Position numbers and translations under genes: made by a program. The notes beneath the pieces are model-generated. The model had not been told where the DNA came from and did no database searches. It saw only the letters and a program-made list of their open reading frames with translations. Source: Clavelina lepadiformis (Eukaryota; Chordata; Ascidiacea; Aplousobranchia; Clavelinidae). Taken from it: 64,000 bases of DNA. The stretch spans positions 4,154,001 through 4,218,000 of the forward strand of contig NC_135244.1 in the NCBI RefSeq assembly GCF_947623445.1, read 5' to 3'. Positions 53,979-64,000 of the stretch are shown here, piece after piece. Position 1 is the first letter of the stretch, and the number at the start of each line of letters is the position of its first letter.

Positions 53979-56900
53979 GGTTCAACCTAAATAACTTTGC
54001 TGTAAACAAGTAAAAAGTACACAGGGTTTGACAATGTGATCAGTTTGATAAATAGTATGACCGAGCTGAATTAACCAGTAATGAAAAGTGTGGCACATGC
54101 ACACATTGATTACATGAGACTCATCACTGGGCACACTGAATGCTTTTATGTTCACTCTGATTTATGATAGACAAACATAGTAAACTTGGCTGTTTGAATG
54201 CTGATTTATAATATATAAATAATTGAGGATCCTGTTCAGTCCTTTACGTCAACACTTGTTTCTTTGCATGAAAGATTTTTAGTTAAAAACTATCACATTT
54301 CCAGTCTGGAAATTAATATATCATTGTAAACAAAAATGAAAGAAAAGTTTTTTTTGTCACCATTTTCCTGTATGTTAAATATTTGTGAGTATAATTTTTG
54401 TTAGATATATAATGCCATAAAAAATTAAAACCTTTCTCTTCATCCCCACAGTCAATAATGAAAAATAGCAGATAGAACACAGGAAAAATGTAGCATGAAA
54501 AATTACACTGCTTTTATACACAGGAAAATCTTTAATCAAGAACTTATACCAAGGGCAACTTTGCAAATATTCATAAATTAGATGAGCTTACCAATAATTC
54601 ACCCGACTGGAAAATACTGCAGTTTTTGACAAGAAATTGTGTGTACAAAGTTACATATTTTGGTGTTATGGTGTGCATTGATGCATCAATTCTTCGTTTA
54701 GTTATTATAAATAGGCGTTTACACAACCAGCTTTTATTTGTTTGTTTATTATAATTTGAGGTAAAGATAAAAATTTTGATGTGCACGTTAATGAATCTTT
54801 TGCGTGCAGGTACCACATTTTCCAGCATAGAGAATTCATGCATAGGCCTATATGGCTAACAGCTGATTTTGAATATGCTTTTTGGCATGTTTGGAAAAAC
54901 ATACATTCAATATAATATATAAAGCCTTTTATAGATCGCGATAACTATAAATATTACAGTTACAGAATAAGGCTAGTGTACTGCAGTTGGCCTTTACTTT
55001 GTCTATTAGCTTAGCCTTTACAATTAACTAAAAAACTATTGTATGGCTGTACCCTGTGCGGTAGCAGCCTGTTGGAATCTTTATCCTTAGTCTTTGTATG
55101 ACTTAACCTCCACAGTTTTTGTGGTCATGCTAGAATTCGACATTGTTCAGCAGTCCATATCCATTGAACACTTGACATACGAGAAAAGTCTGCACAAATA
55201 CTTAACGTCAGCTATAAACATGCATGGCTCTAGCATAAAGGTTCAAAATCTTCTAAGACAGTTAGTCCAGAAAGCTATAATATAACAGCACACAAGGATC
55301 TCACTAAAAGGCTGAAACAAAGAAAATAGGCCTATAATTGGGAAACATTGTTTTCAGTTCCATCCTTCAGGCTTTTAGCGTGTCCTGCACAAAACAATTT
55401 TTACAGATAACCATCCATATTTTGGACTAACAAACAAACTTAGGAAGTTCGGCTAACACAAAAAATTACTCAGAAGACTCTGGTTATAACATCAGACTAA
55501 ACTAAAATAAAGTCCCTTTACTCAAATTTCAATGTCCAAACAAACAGACCTAAGAAACAGAAAATATCTAGCCTACAGCATTTCATATTTGCACATTCTG
55601 AACGCACTTTGTTTTGCGTTTTTTTTTTCGAAATTTCCAGAACAGCACTGTAACCTAGCGACCAATAAAAGTGAAAGGGACGCTTTTTTGAGAGTTGCCC
55701 ATTCAAATCTACAAAATAACAAACGTTAATTTGTGACAGCGAAACTGAGTTTTTGTTTAAGACAAGAGTAAGTTATTCAAGGCAATATCGCAAGAGTATC
55801 GCAAAAAATTTCTTCTATTATATAGAATTATAGATGATAATAAACGTGCAAGAAAACCACTCGTTATTGCGCAAGTGTTCTAAATAAAACCTAAGTGAAT
55901 CCTTTGAGTAAAAAATGATTTAATTTTAATTTTATTGTGTTTGGGAAAGATTTCAAGGTTGCAGTTATTATGGTATATGCCCATTACGTTGATTAGTGCA
56001 AAAAATGTCATAACGTAAAAATATTTTGAACTGTGGTCAATGCACCTGTTTAACGGGGACAGGTATTTGTCTAATGAAAAATTCTAAATGTAAAAGAGTT
56101 TGGAGTGGACTATAAAATTAACTCTCCACGACTAAAGAGTTAAATAGTGGTGAAGCGGCAGCGCGTAGGAACGGCGTTCTTACCATCTATTTGTGGTAAA
56201 AAGGAATTGTAAGGTGCTTATGTATCACTACAGCACCAAATCATATTCTGTATTCTCTGAGTTAGAGCAAGTTTCACACCACCACTGCTTGTGTTTCAAT
56301 TGAAACAATTTAACCTAACAATGATTATGTAGACCCTTTGTTCAATGTATATAATGCTTATTCTACTTGTAGGTTGTCTTTTTATATTCAAAATTATGTT
56401 TCAAATTTTTAACGTAGGCTATAGCAAACCAGTAAATGTGTAAACCGTGTACATCAGGAGAATAAACAATTATGAACAAAGTTGTACTACATAACTGGAA
56501 GATAGCTTTTTTATCAAATTTCAAGAAACTCACGGTAGTCGTTAACACGAGCAGAACCACAGTAGAGTAATTGAAGACGTGTAAGGAAACCTACTATAGA
56601 CGCTAAATTTAAAACTGTAAACTGTTTTTTAAGTATGCTTGGTGTTAGGAGAAAGCGAAATTAAAAACTGTGTCCAAGACCTGCATAATTATGTATAAAG
56701 ACAAGTTCGATAACCAACTTACTGGAAAAGTTTTTGTAAAGTATATTCTATCTTAAGATAAAAATACAGTAACGCAAATTTTCGAAACACAATATTCAGA
56801 TAATTTAATCGTTGTGATGACGTTTGACCCAGGGCCATATTCATGTCAATCTAATTGTTTTTTTGTTTTTTTTGTCTCGATTATTGGTAAATTTTGTTTT

Positions 56901-57259
56901 TCCTTAATAAATAAAGCAATTATATGTAAAGCAAGTTTTTAAGAATGTATTTAGCGCTATTGCGCCAAGATAAAATTTTGCTACTTAACTTTTGCAAAAT
57001 TTGAAAATGCCGGAAAGTAATCCTTTTTACAAATGAATAATTTTATCGCTAACGGCCGCTAAAGCGTAATGTTTCGGTTGGGTTACTTCGCGTTCCTCGA
57101 AACAAAATTATCGGCTTTATCAACCATGATTGATATCTTACGCGTACAGTTGGCCTATCTCTGTCTGGTATAGACCATTTATAACTCAAAGTTTTCTTAA
57201 CTAATTAGGTTGATAAACTGTCTGATTCGTAGACATTAAGTCAGGTTATTCGAACCAGG
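53979..57259. other. Intergenic between DNAJB13 and IFT22
   Basis: Head-to-head spacer of about 3.3 kb. It contains a dispersed repeat at 54605-54830. No coding exon is supported, and I could not find a convincing RFX X-box near either start. Confidence 0.5.
54605..54830 (+). repeat. Old dispersed repeat, copy B
   Basis: Diverged partner of 12737-12945, starting GACTGGAAAATACTGCAGTT, with a shared TTATTATAAATAGGCG-like centre and a TTTGTTTGTTTATTATAA segment. Confidence 0.55.
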
Positions 57260-58447
57260 ATGTTTAAAGCTAAAGTTGTGGTTGTTGGTCCTCCAGAAAG
57301 CGGAAAGTCAGTTTTATCAAATTTCCTTGGTGATCAAGTGAGTTTTGGTTTTTACCAAACCCAATTCGAAATTAGAATTTTAAGATTCTACTAATATAAC
57401 TACCTCTATGCAATAGTGTTTATATTCAAAAGTGTTTCGTTTAAAAATTCACAATTATCTTAAAAGATTCTTTGTTCAGACTGACATATCACAAAGCAGA
57501 TATCATCCAACTGTTGGCGTTAGGGTTCTTGAGTTTGAAACACCAGTCGACAATGGACGAACCTTCACCAACATGGATATCGAATTGTGGGACTGCAGTG
57601 GAAATGAAAACTATGAAGGTTGTTGGCCAGCAATGGCATATAAAGCAGACGGTAAGTTTGATGTTCATTTCACCTTTTTGATCATAGAATATCAAATAGT
57701 TCCAATGCTTTAGTTATTGTTGTACAATCTAAAAATTTGCTCATTAGAATGATTTTATTCACTTAAAATGGCTGAGGGGTTATTGTAAGGATTATTGGCA
57801 ATGTTGTCATGTGTAAAAGTGTGGTTAAGGCTTTACATGCAGTCAGTTTTTAAAACTGTTTTTTAACTTTTAATATTTCGGGTCTCATATACAAGTGCAC
57901 AACCACAGACCACAGATACTCAATTTGTAATGTTGTCTCATTGTGCACTTGTTTACTAAACCCGAAATAAAACATAATATATTGTAACTGATTCCTTCAA
58001 CTGGAATTTTACCAGGTGTTGTAATTGCTTGTGATGCATACAAATCAAGTGATCTGCAGGCTGTAGAGAATCTATACAGTTATTTTGTTGCCAATCGAGG
58101 TTTGAAACCTACACAGTGTTTAATCTATGCAAGTTGCAAAAATAAGGAGGCAAAGACCCTAAAATCACCTGTAGCATCTGTCCCAATAGTAAGTGATAAG
58201 TTTTCAATTTGCCTTCAAAACAGAAGTCGTGTGTTTTTTTTCAATGTATTATCTCATAATAACTAACATATGTACTTTCTCAGAGACTAGCTTAGTAATG
58301 GCAATTCTAAAACTATTATTTCAGATGATCGGCAGCACAGACAAGAACTCTGAAGATTTAAGGGATGCATTTAAGAATTTTTTACAAAGGATCTATGGAA
58401 AACTTGCCGATTCTCGTGACAAGGAAGAACTTCAAATGATGTCATAA
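57260..58447 (+). CDS. IFT22: IFT22/RABL5 small GTPase-like IFT-B subunit
   Basis: Four exons join in phase: 57260-57337, 57480-57651, 58016-58188 and 58325-58447, giving 181 residues; human IFT22 is 185. The start MFKAKVVVVGPPESGKSV carries the P-loop GPPESGKS at 10-17. VRVLEFE and IELWDCSG (the DxxG-like G3 region) and NENYEGCWPAM match the family. It ends DSRDKEELQMMS, against SESRDREEMSIMT in human. Family knowledge: RABL5 is a divergent Rab-like GTPase bound to the IFT74/81 part of the IFT-B train in cilia. A foldback MITE lies in intron 2 (57876-57967). Transcription converges on the pyruvate carboxylase gene, whose stop is about 1.1 kb away. Confidence 0.94.
57876..57967. mobile_element. 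GGGTCTAG-type foldback MITE, copy C, in IFT22 intron 2
   Basis: The arms ATTTCGGGTCTCATATACAA and CTTGTTTACTAAACCCGAAAT are reverse complements with a few mismatches. The shared core ACAAGTGCACAACCA identifies it as a diverged relative of 13079-13180. Confidence 0.7.
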
Positions 58448-59538
58448 ACTATTGTCAATCATTTTGCCCCATTGGCTAGTTGCAATTTTTCATGCTACTT
58501 TTGAGCCGTTGAAAAGTTTTGTTTTTCTATCATGTGTTTAGGTGTTCAAACTCAAAGTTCTATCTTATGTCTTATCCTAACCACACCTATCAGTGGTATC
58601 ACTTCTATTTTGTTTTATTTCTAAGCATTGCATCATACATTTATAAATGTGAAAATATAACTTTGTTACAAAACATACTTTGAAATAATTGAGAGGTCAT
58701 AAAATGTCAAGATATTAGGGCAATTCGAAAATTTTTAATGCCACCAATACTCCAATTAAGGGATGTCGGACAGGCGATTATTAATTTGGCACCGGACTTT
58801 TTATAAATTTGCTGCCTGTAGCATAACAATACAATAAGTCAACGACTGTGTATAGGTATCAATGGTAATGTGTTGTCAATTTAATGTTGCACTGTTTACA
58901 TAAAAAAAAACAGAACATAGGCAAAACACGTGTATAATAGAAACAGCACAATAGAAGCTCAGGCAGCAGTAAAAGTTGAACAAACATTTCTAGCTTGAAT
59001 AGTTGGAACTACTTCATTATGACCAATACAATTATCGGTATAAAGTTTCAATCTGGAAGGAAACGTGATTCACGCAAAACAAAGTATTACCATACTACGT
59101 ATTGCAAAACAGTGATAGCATTGCATTTTCGAGAATATAATGAACTAACCTTTGTTCAAAATGATTACAAATAACAAAATTTTTGATTCCAATGCGAGGC
59201 ATTGTACCACTTATTGCATTTATAAACAAGAAAAAAAATGTCATGTGAAAATGGAACAAATAATATAGAGTTAGATGCGCTTTTGATAAAGGTAGTTGCA
59301 CACAATACAAAACATGTACAGTAGGCTGCAGTTCTCTACTATTAAAATTGCCCCGTTTCACCATCTATTATGAACGAAGATATTTACAAAGCTTGCTGGT
59401 ATACAAATATGAATATTGCAGTGGAACATAAAACGCAGGAAAAAATGTTGGACACCTCTAAATGGTATCGTTTTGGAGCAACTGTGTATAACGAACAGTT
59501 GTACACTGTACAAGTGTACAGATCCCACAGAGATTTAG
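58448..59538. other. Convergent 3' spacer between IFT22 and pyruvate carboxylase
   Basis: AT-rich, presumably two 3' UTRs and a short spacer. No further gene or repeat recognised. Confidence 0.5.
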
Positions 59539-62500
59539 TTACTCTACTTCGACCAACAAGTCCTCCCCTTCTACATGCATGCCTTTCGTAACCGCCACCT
59601 CTTTTACAACACCGTCGGTAGTTGCTGCTACGACCATCTCCATCTTCATGGCGCTGATGACAAGCAGAGGTTGACCTTTGACCACTTTCTCTCCGACCTG
59701 CCACATACCAGGTTTAAAGGAAAGCAACAAAACAGATTTCACATCAAAATAAAATCACCAGAAAGTCAGCAGCAGAACAAAGAATTCTTTTCAAAAGTCA
59801 GCAATGAATCAGCGAATAAGTTTTCATCCAGTAATGAAAGACAAGAACACAGAAAATTGAAAAAAAGATCGTATTTACCTCAACTTTAACTTCCAAAACA
59901 TCACCGGGCATCGGAGATCCAATCGAACCTTTCACCCCAGCTCTTGCTTTGGGGTGAAAATGCATTTCCTGTCAATTTAACACTTGATAAGCTCGGAGGA
60001 AATGATGTTACCATTTCATTGAAATAGCTAACGCAATCTCTCCACTTAGTTTAAACCCACTTGTCCGCATACTAGCTCTATATTCTTAACAATGTGTGTT
60101 AGGAAGTATTTAGCTAACATTTAATAATACAGCTACATGTGTTCACAAATATGTTACTTTTAATGCTTCTTTGTCTTTGACCAGTATGGAACGAAGCTGT
60201 CCGTTTAATTCCATGAAAACTTCCCTCTCACCGGTCTCCGATTTCAAATCACCGACAGCGAGCGGCTTGATGTGAAGTGTCTTTCCTGCCAAGAAAATGA
60301 CAATTAATATCCTAATAATGTCGTTTGTTATAGAAAATGAGTGATTTTGTTACCTGGTTCAAGAGTCACTTTGAATTCATCAGCAATGCGAGGTCCGCAT
60401 AAAAATCTTGGTGTGTCCAGTTTATCGACAGGGCCGTTGTCTTTGTAGAAGCGAAGAAAATCAGATGTTACCTGCATATGGAATACTAATATAACGACCT
60501 TTGTATATAATGACCATCTACTATTGAACTATACAATTTACAGAAACTGTTCTACTGATATGCATAACAGATGACAATTACAAGTACTACAAACACATTT
60601 TCAAAGAGTCATTGTTTGTCATCATGATTCTTAATCAACCGATTCGGAAAACAGATGGGGTTATAAAATTGACCTTGGGGTACATGGCTGCACTCATAAC
60701 ATCTTCCTCGGTGACATTTGATCCATGTTCTTCTTTCAGCTCCTTTTTCAATTTGTCGAAGTCAAGAGGCTCCAAGATTTCACCCGGCCTACCTTCAAAA
60801 ACTGGCTGGTCACGGATTATCTGCAAAACATTAATAATTTCTTCAGCTTATGGTGTCGACAGTGACAAAACAGAAGAATAAAGAAAATGAAAGATTCTTT
60901 AAATGTCTTACGATTGTGGAGGTTGTCGTCAATAATCCTTACCTTGCTTCTAAGGGGCTCTGGAAATCCCCCAGGTGGGTAACCAATAGCCCCACGCATC
61001 ATATCTATGACTGATTGTGGGAAGGAAAGCTCGTCTGCTCGTTCTTCTACTTCTTCCGCAGAGAGATTATTCTGCACCATGAACTGAGCCATGTCTCCAA
61101 CAACTTTGGATGATGGTGTCACCTTTGTTGGATGAAAAAGTGATTTAAATGATGAAAATGGTATTTAAATGATTTATATGGTAACCGTAAAGCAATGGGT
61201 AAGACATCCTACTACATTACATGTAACATGAATTTCATAATTACCTTAATTAAATCACCGAACATTTTATTTGCTTCAGCATATCTCAGCTTCACTTTTG
61301 AGAACTGGTTTCCAAGACCCATGGAATGTGCTGTAGAAATAAGTTTTTTTGACTATTGCATTTTCAATCAAAAGTGCCAAACAACATGAATTCATTTTAT
61401 TTTCTGGGCAAATTAAGAAAGTACAGATATCAAAATATCCACCTGACCATAAAATGTCGGAAAATGTAACAGCTTAACAGGAGAAAAATGTGTCGGTTAC
61501 CTTGGAAGTGGAGGTTGGTGTACTGGCCACCAGGGATCTCATGCTGGTAAACACTGGAATCCCCAGACTTCATTGAAATTGTGCATTCGAATGGCGCATA
61601 GAGTTGCCTGGTTTGCTCCCAGTATTCATTGTACAGGGCCAGTTGGTTCATTGGCAGACCTACAAATGGAGTTGCTTAACTCACAAAAAAAATTACATAT
61701 TTTTTCAAACGACTTACCTGTATCGAGTGCTGTTCTTTCACACGATGTCACTAAAGCTCCTATGCTAGGCTGTGATGTCATACCAGACATGGAATCGATA
61801 GCTCCATCCACGATATCTGCACCTGCCTCAGTTGCAGCCAACATTGCAGCAACACCTGCAAAAGAAAAGCGCATTAGTTAAGATACAGTGATACAGTGAA
61901 CAACAACATAACATACAGTAGCAGTGAACAACAGTGAACTTAGGGCTACGAATGAATATATACTGAGTAAGTTTTTCAAACCATTATTGTCAGTAATTAA
62001 ATAAAGAAATTGACAAAATACCAGCTCCAGATGTGTCATGAGTGTGAACGTGGATTGGTATGTCTGGAAATTTTTCCCTCAATGATGAAACAAGTATTCT
62101 TGCGGCTTGTGGCTTGAGCAACCCAGCCATATCCTACAATGATAAATTTTTATTGCTTTTAGAAACATTAAACATTTCATTCAAAGGATGACTGTTTTTT
62201 ATCAAATAAAACTGTTGACCTATCATCAATCAGCACAGAATTCACCCAAAACTTCACCATAACCCAAATTCACCCAAAACTTAGTACAAGTAAACATCAC
62301 CTTAATACATAGAATATGTGTCCCCATGGCCACGAGTTCGTCGGCCAGATCAAGGTAATATTTCAGGTCATATTTAGTCAAGCGTGATGGGTCTGACACA
62401 TCACCAGTGTAGGATATTGCTGCTTCAATCACACCACCTGCTTCTCCTACTGCTTCGATACCAAGCTTCATGTTTGGGAGGTAATTCAAGGAGTCAAATA

Positions 62501-64000
62501 CACGAAATATATCCATTCCATTTATGTAGGCAAGCTCGCAAAACCTGCAAAGTTTGCAATGAATAAAATCAGCTTTCCAAATATATGCCGTAGGATTACG
62601 ATGGCATGGTTAGTAGTAAAACTTGCAAACTTGTGAGTTTGTAAATTTTCACAGATAACATAAATCAAAAAATTCGCATTTAAACTTACTTCTTCACAAC
62701 ATTGTCAGGGTAATTTGTGTAGCCCACTCCATTTGCACCTCTAAGCAACATTTGAAATGGAATATTTGGAATTTTTTCACGGAGCACACGTAACCTTTCC
62801 CATGGACATTCATGGAGAAATCTCAAAGCGACGTCGAATGTGGCGCCACCCCAGTTTTCCAAAGAAAACAATCCATTCATACGATTAGCCACAAAAGGAG
62901 CTATCCTTGCAAGGTCATATGTGCGCACTCTAGTGGCGAGAAGAGATTGATGTGCGTCTCTCATGGTGGTGTCGGTGAGTAGCAATCCCTGATGTTCACG
63001 AATTGCTCTCGCAAATTCTTCGGGACCCCTTTCAAGAAGTACCTGTCGCCATCCAGGAGGTGGTTTCGATCCTATTCAAACATCATAAACATTCAAGCAA
63101 TTAATTAAATTTACATCTGTACAGTTAAATGCACTTTAAAATTTTGATTCCTTTCATGAATTTTTAAAGATTTCTTCCAAAAGCAAATCATGCAGAATTG
63201 CTCGTGGTTTACAACTTTACTTCACAAAGTCATAGTGACAAAGTACAACATTCTCCGACAATGTTTGCTGTGCCATCAAAAAGTGTACCAAGACAATATT
63301 GACACTATTTTAGTTCTTCTTTGAATTTCCAGACTTGAGCAATCTCGATGTGAATTACTTCACAAACATTCAAAGGTCACTAAGTCAAGGTCACCTGCTG
63401 GCAAGGATGGAACGACCGGTTCATCGTATGGTGGTCTTTGATCAGTTGGGAGTGGTGTGGATGGGCCATTTACCAAGACTTCAGCGAGATAATGCATCAA
63501 ACGGCCGGCTCTATTCATGCTTGGATGCATTTTGAACAGCTGAGAAAAACAAAAAAATACAATGAAGGTAAAACAAATCAGAAATGCAAAAAATAACATA
63601 CACATATTACATTGCGTGCCTTACCTGAGGATTGTTATCTATAAACTGTGTCGTGATTGTTCCATGGAGGAAAGCGTCATCACTTATTACGTTCAGTAGA
63701 AATGGAATATTTGTCTACCAACAGCAACGCAATTACTGACATAAACACACTTGTACTTCCAACCACCAATTAAGTGGTAACCTTTCAAGTACTTACATGT
63801 ATTTATCAATTTTACCTTTACTCCTCTTATTCGGAATTCCCTCAGAGCGCGATGCATTTTCCTCGCAGCAGACGGCATGTCAGCAGCATGTGATATCACC
63901 TTAACAAGGAGGGAGTCATAATGAGGAGAAACTATGGCTCCTGCAAATGCAGATGCACTGTCCAGTCTGATGCCCATTCCTTCTCCACTTCTAAAGACCT
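59539..64000 (-). CDS. PC: Pyruvate carboxylase (3' part; 5' end beyond the window)
   Basis: Fifteen exons in phase: 63816-64000 (cut by the edge), 63625-63714, 63395-63539, 62690-63071, 62301-62544, 62022-62133, 61718-61855, 61501-61659, 61245-61330, 60943-61122, 60674-60820, 60354-60471, 60158-60285, 59879-59968 and 59539-59697. The product covers the end of the biotin carboxylase domain ([11 protein letters not shown]), then the carboxyltransferase TIM barrel ([79 protein letters not shown]), the tetramerisation region and the C-terminal biotinyl domain with AMKME, whose Lys carries biotin. It ends DLLVEVE, as in animal enzymes. Family knowledge: a mitochondrial biotin enzyme that makes oxaloacetate from pyruvate and bicarbonate with ATP. 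The ATP-grasp half and the transit peptide lie to the right of the window. No defect is seen. Confidence 0.96.

Overview
The window looks like nuclear DNA of a solitary ascidian, probably Ciona or a close relative. The genes are animal and chordate-like, most introns are short, the base composition is AT-rich, and introns and intergenic DNA are full of small non-autonomous DNA transposons. The species call is an inference from gene content and style, not from a database match. No rRNA, convincing tRNA, CRISPR array or prokaryotic feature was seen.

Layout. On the minus strand from the left come a TXNDC12/AGR-like ER thioredoxin gene (506-2403, C-terminus not found), an HMGXB4-like chromatin gene of about 16 exons (4424-9689) and an intronless GXYLT-like glycosyltransferase (10680-11999). 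A repeat-rich gap (12000-14595) follows. Next is a direct tandem segmental duplication of about 12.5 kb: unit 1 is 14596-27220 and unit 2 is 27588-40049. Each unit carries, all on the minus strand, a seven-finger C2H2 zinc-finger gene, an intronless delta-tubulin gene and an intronless AMN1 gene, then about 6 kb of non-coding DNA with hAT-type elements. To the right are an amino-acid transporter (+, 43599-46927), an intronless serine-rich protein of unknown function (-, 47654-49699), DNAJB13 (-, 53037-53978), IFT22/RABL5 (+, 57260-58447) and the 3' two thirds of pyruvate carboxylase (-, 59539-64000, continuing past the right edge).

How the genes relate. This is not one pathway. Delta-tubulin (twice), DNAJB13 and IFT22 all act in centrioles, cilia or axonemes, but several unrelated genes lie between them. 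The most informative structure is the duplication. All three genes look intact in both copies. The AMN1 copies differ far more than the delta-tubulin copies. One hAT element is present in unit 2 and absent, with a clean empty site, from unit 1. The right breakpoint of unit 1 falls inside another hAT element whose full version survives at the end of unit 2.

Exon structures were read by eye from splice signals, phase continuity and known family sequences. The least certain parts are the last exons of TXNDC12 and HMGXB4.
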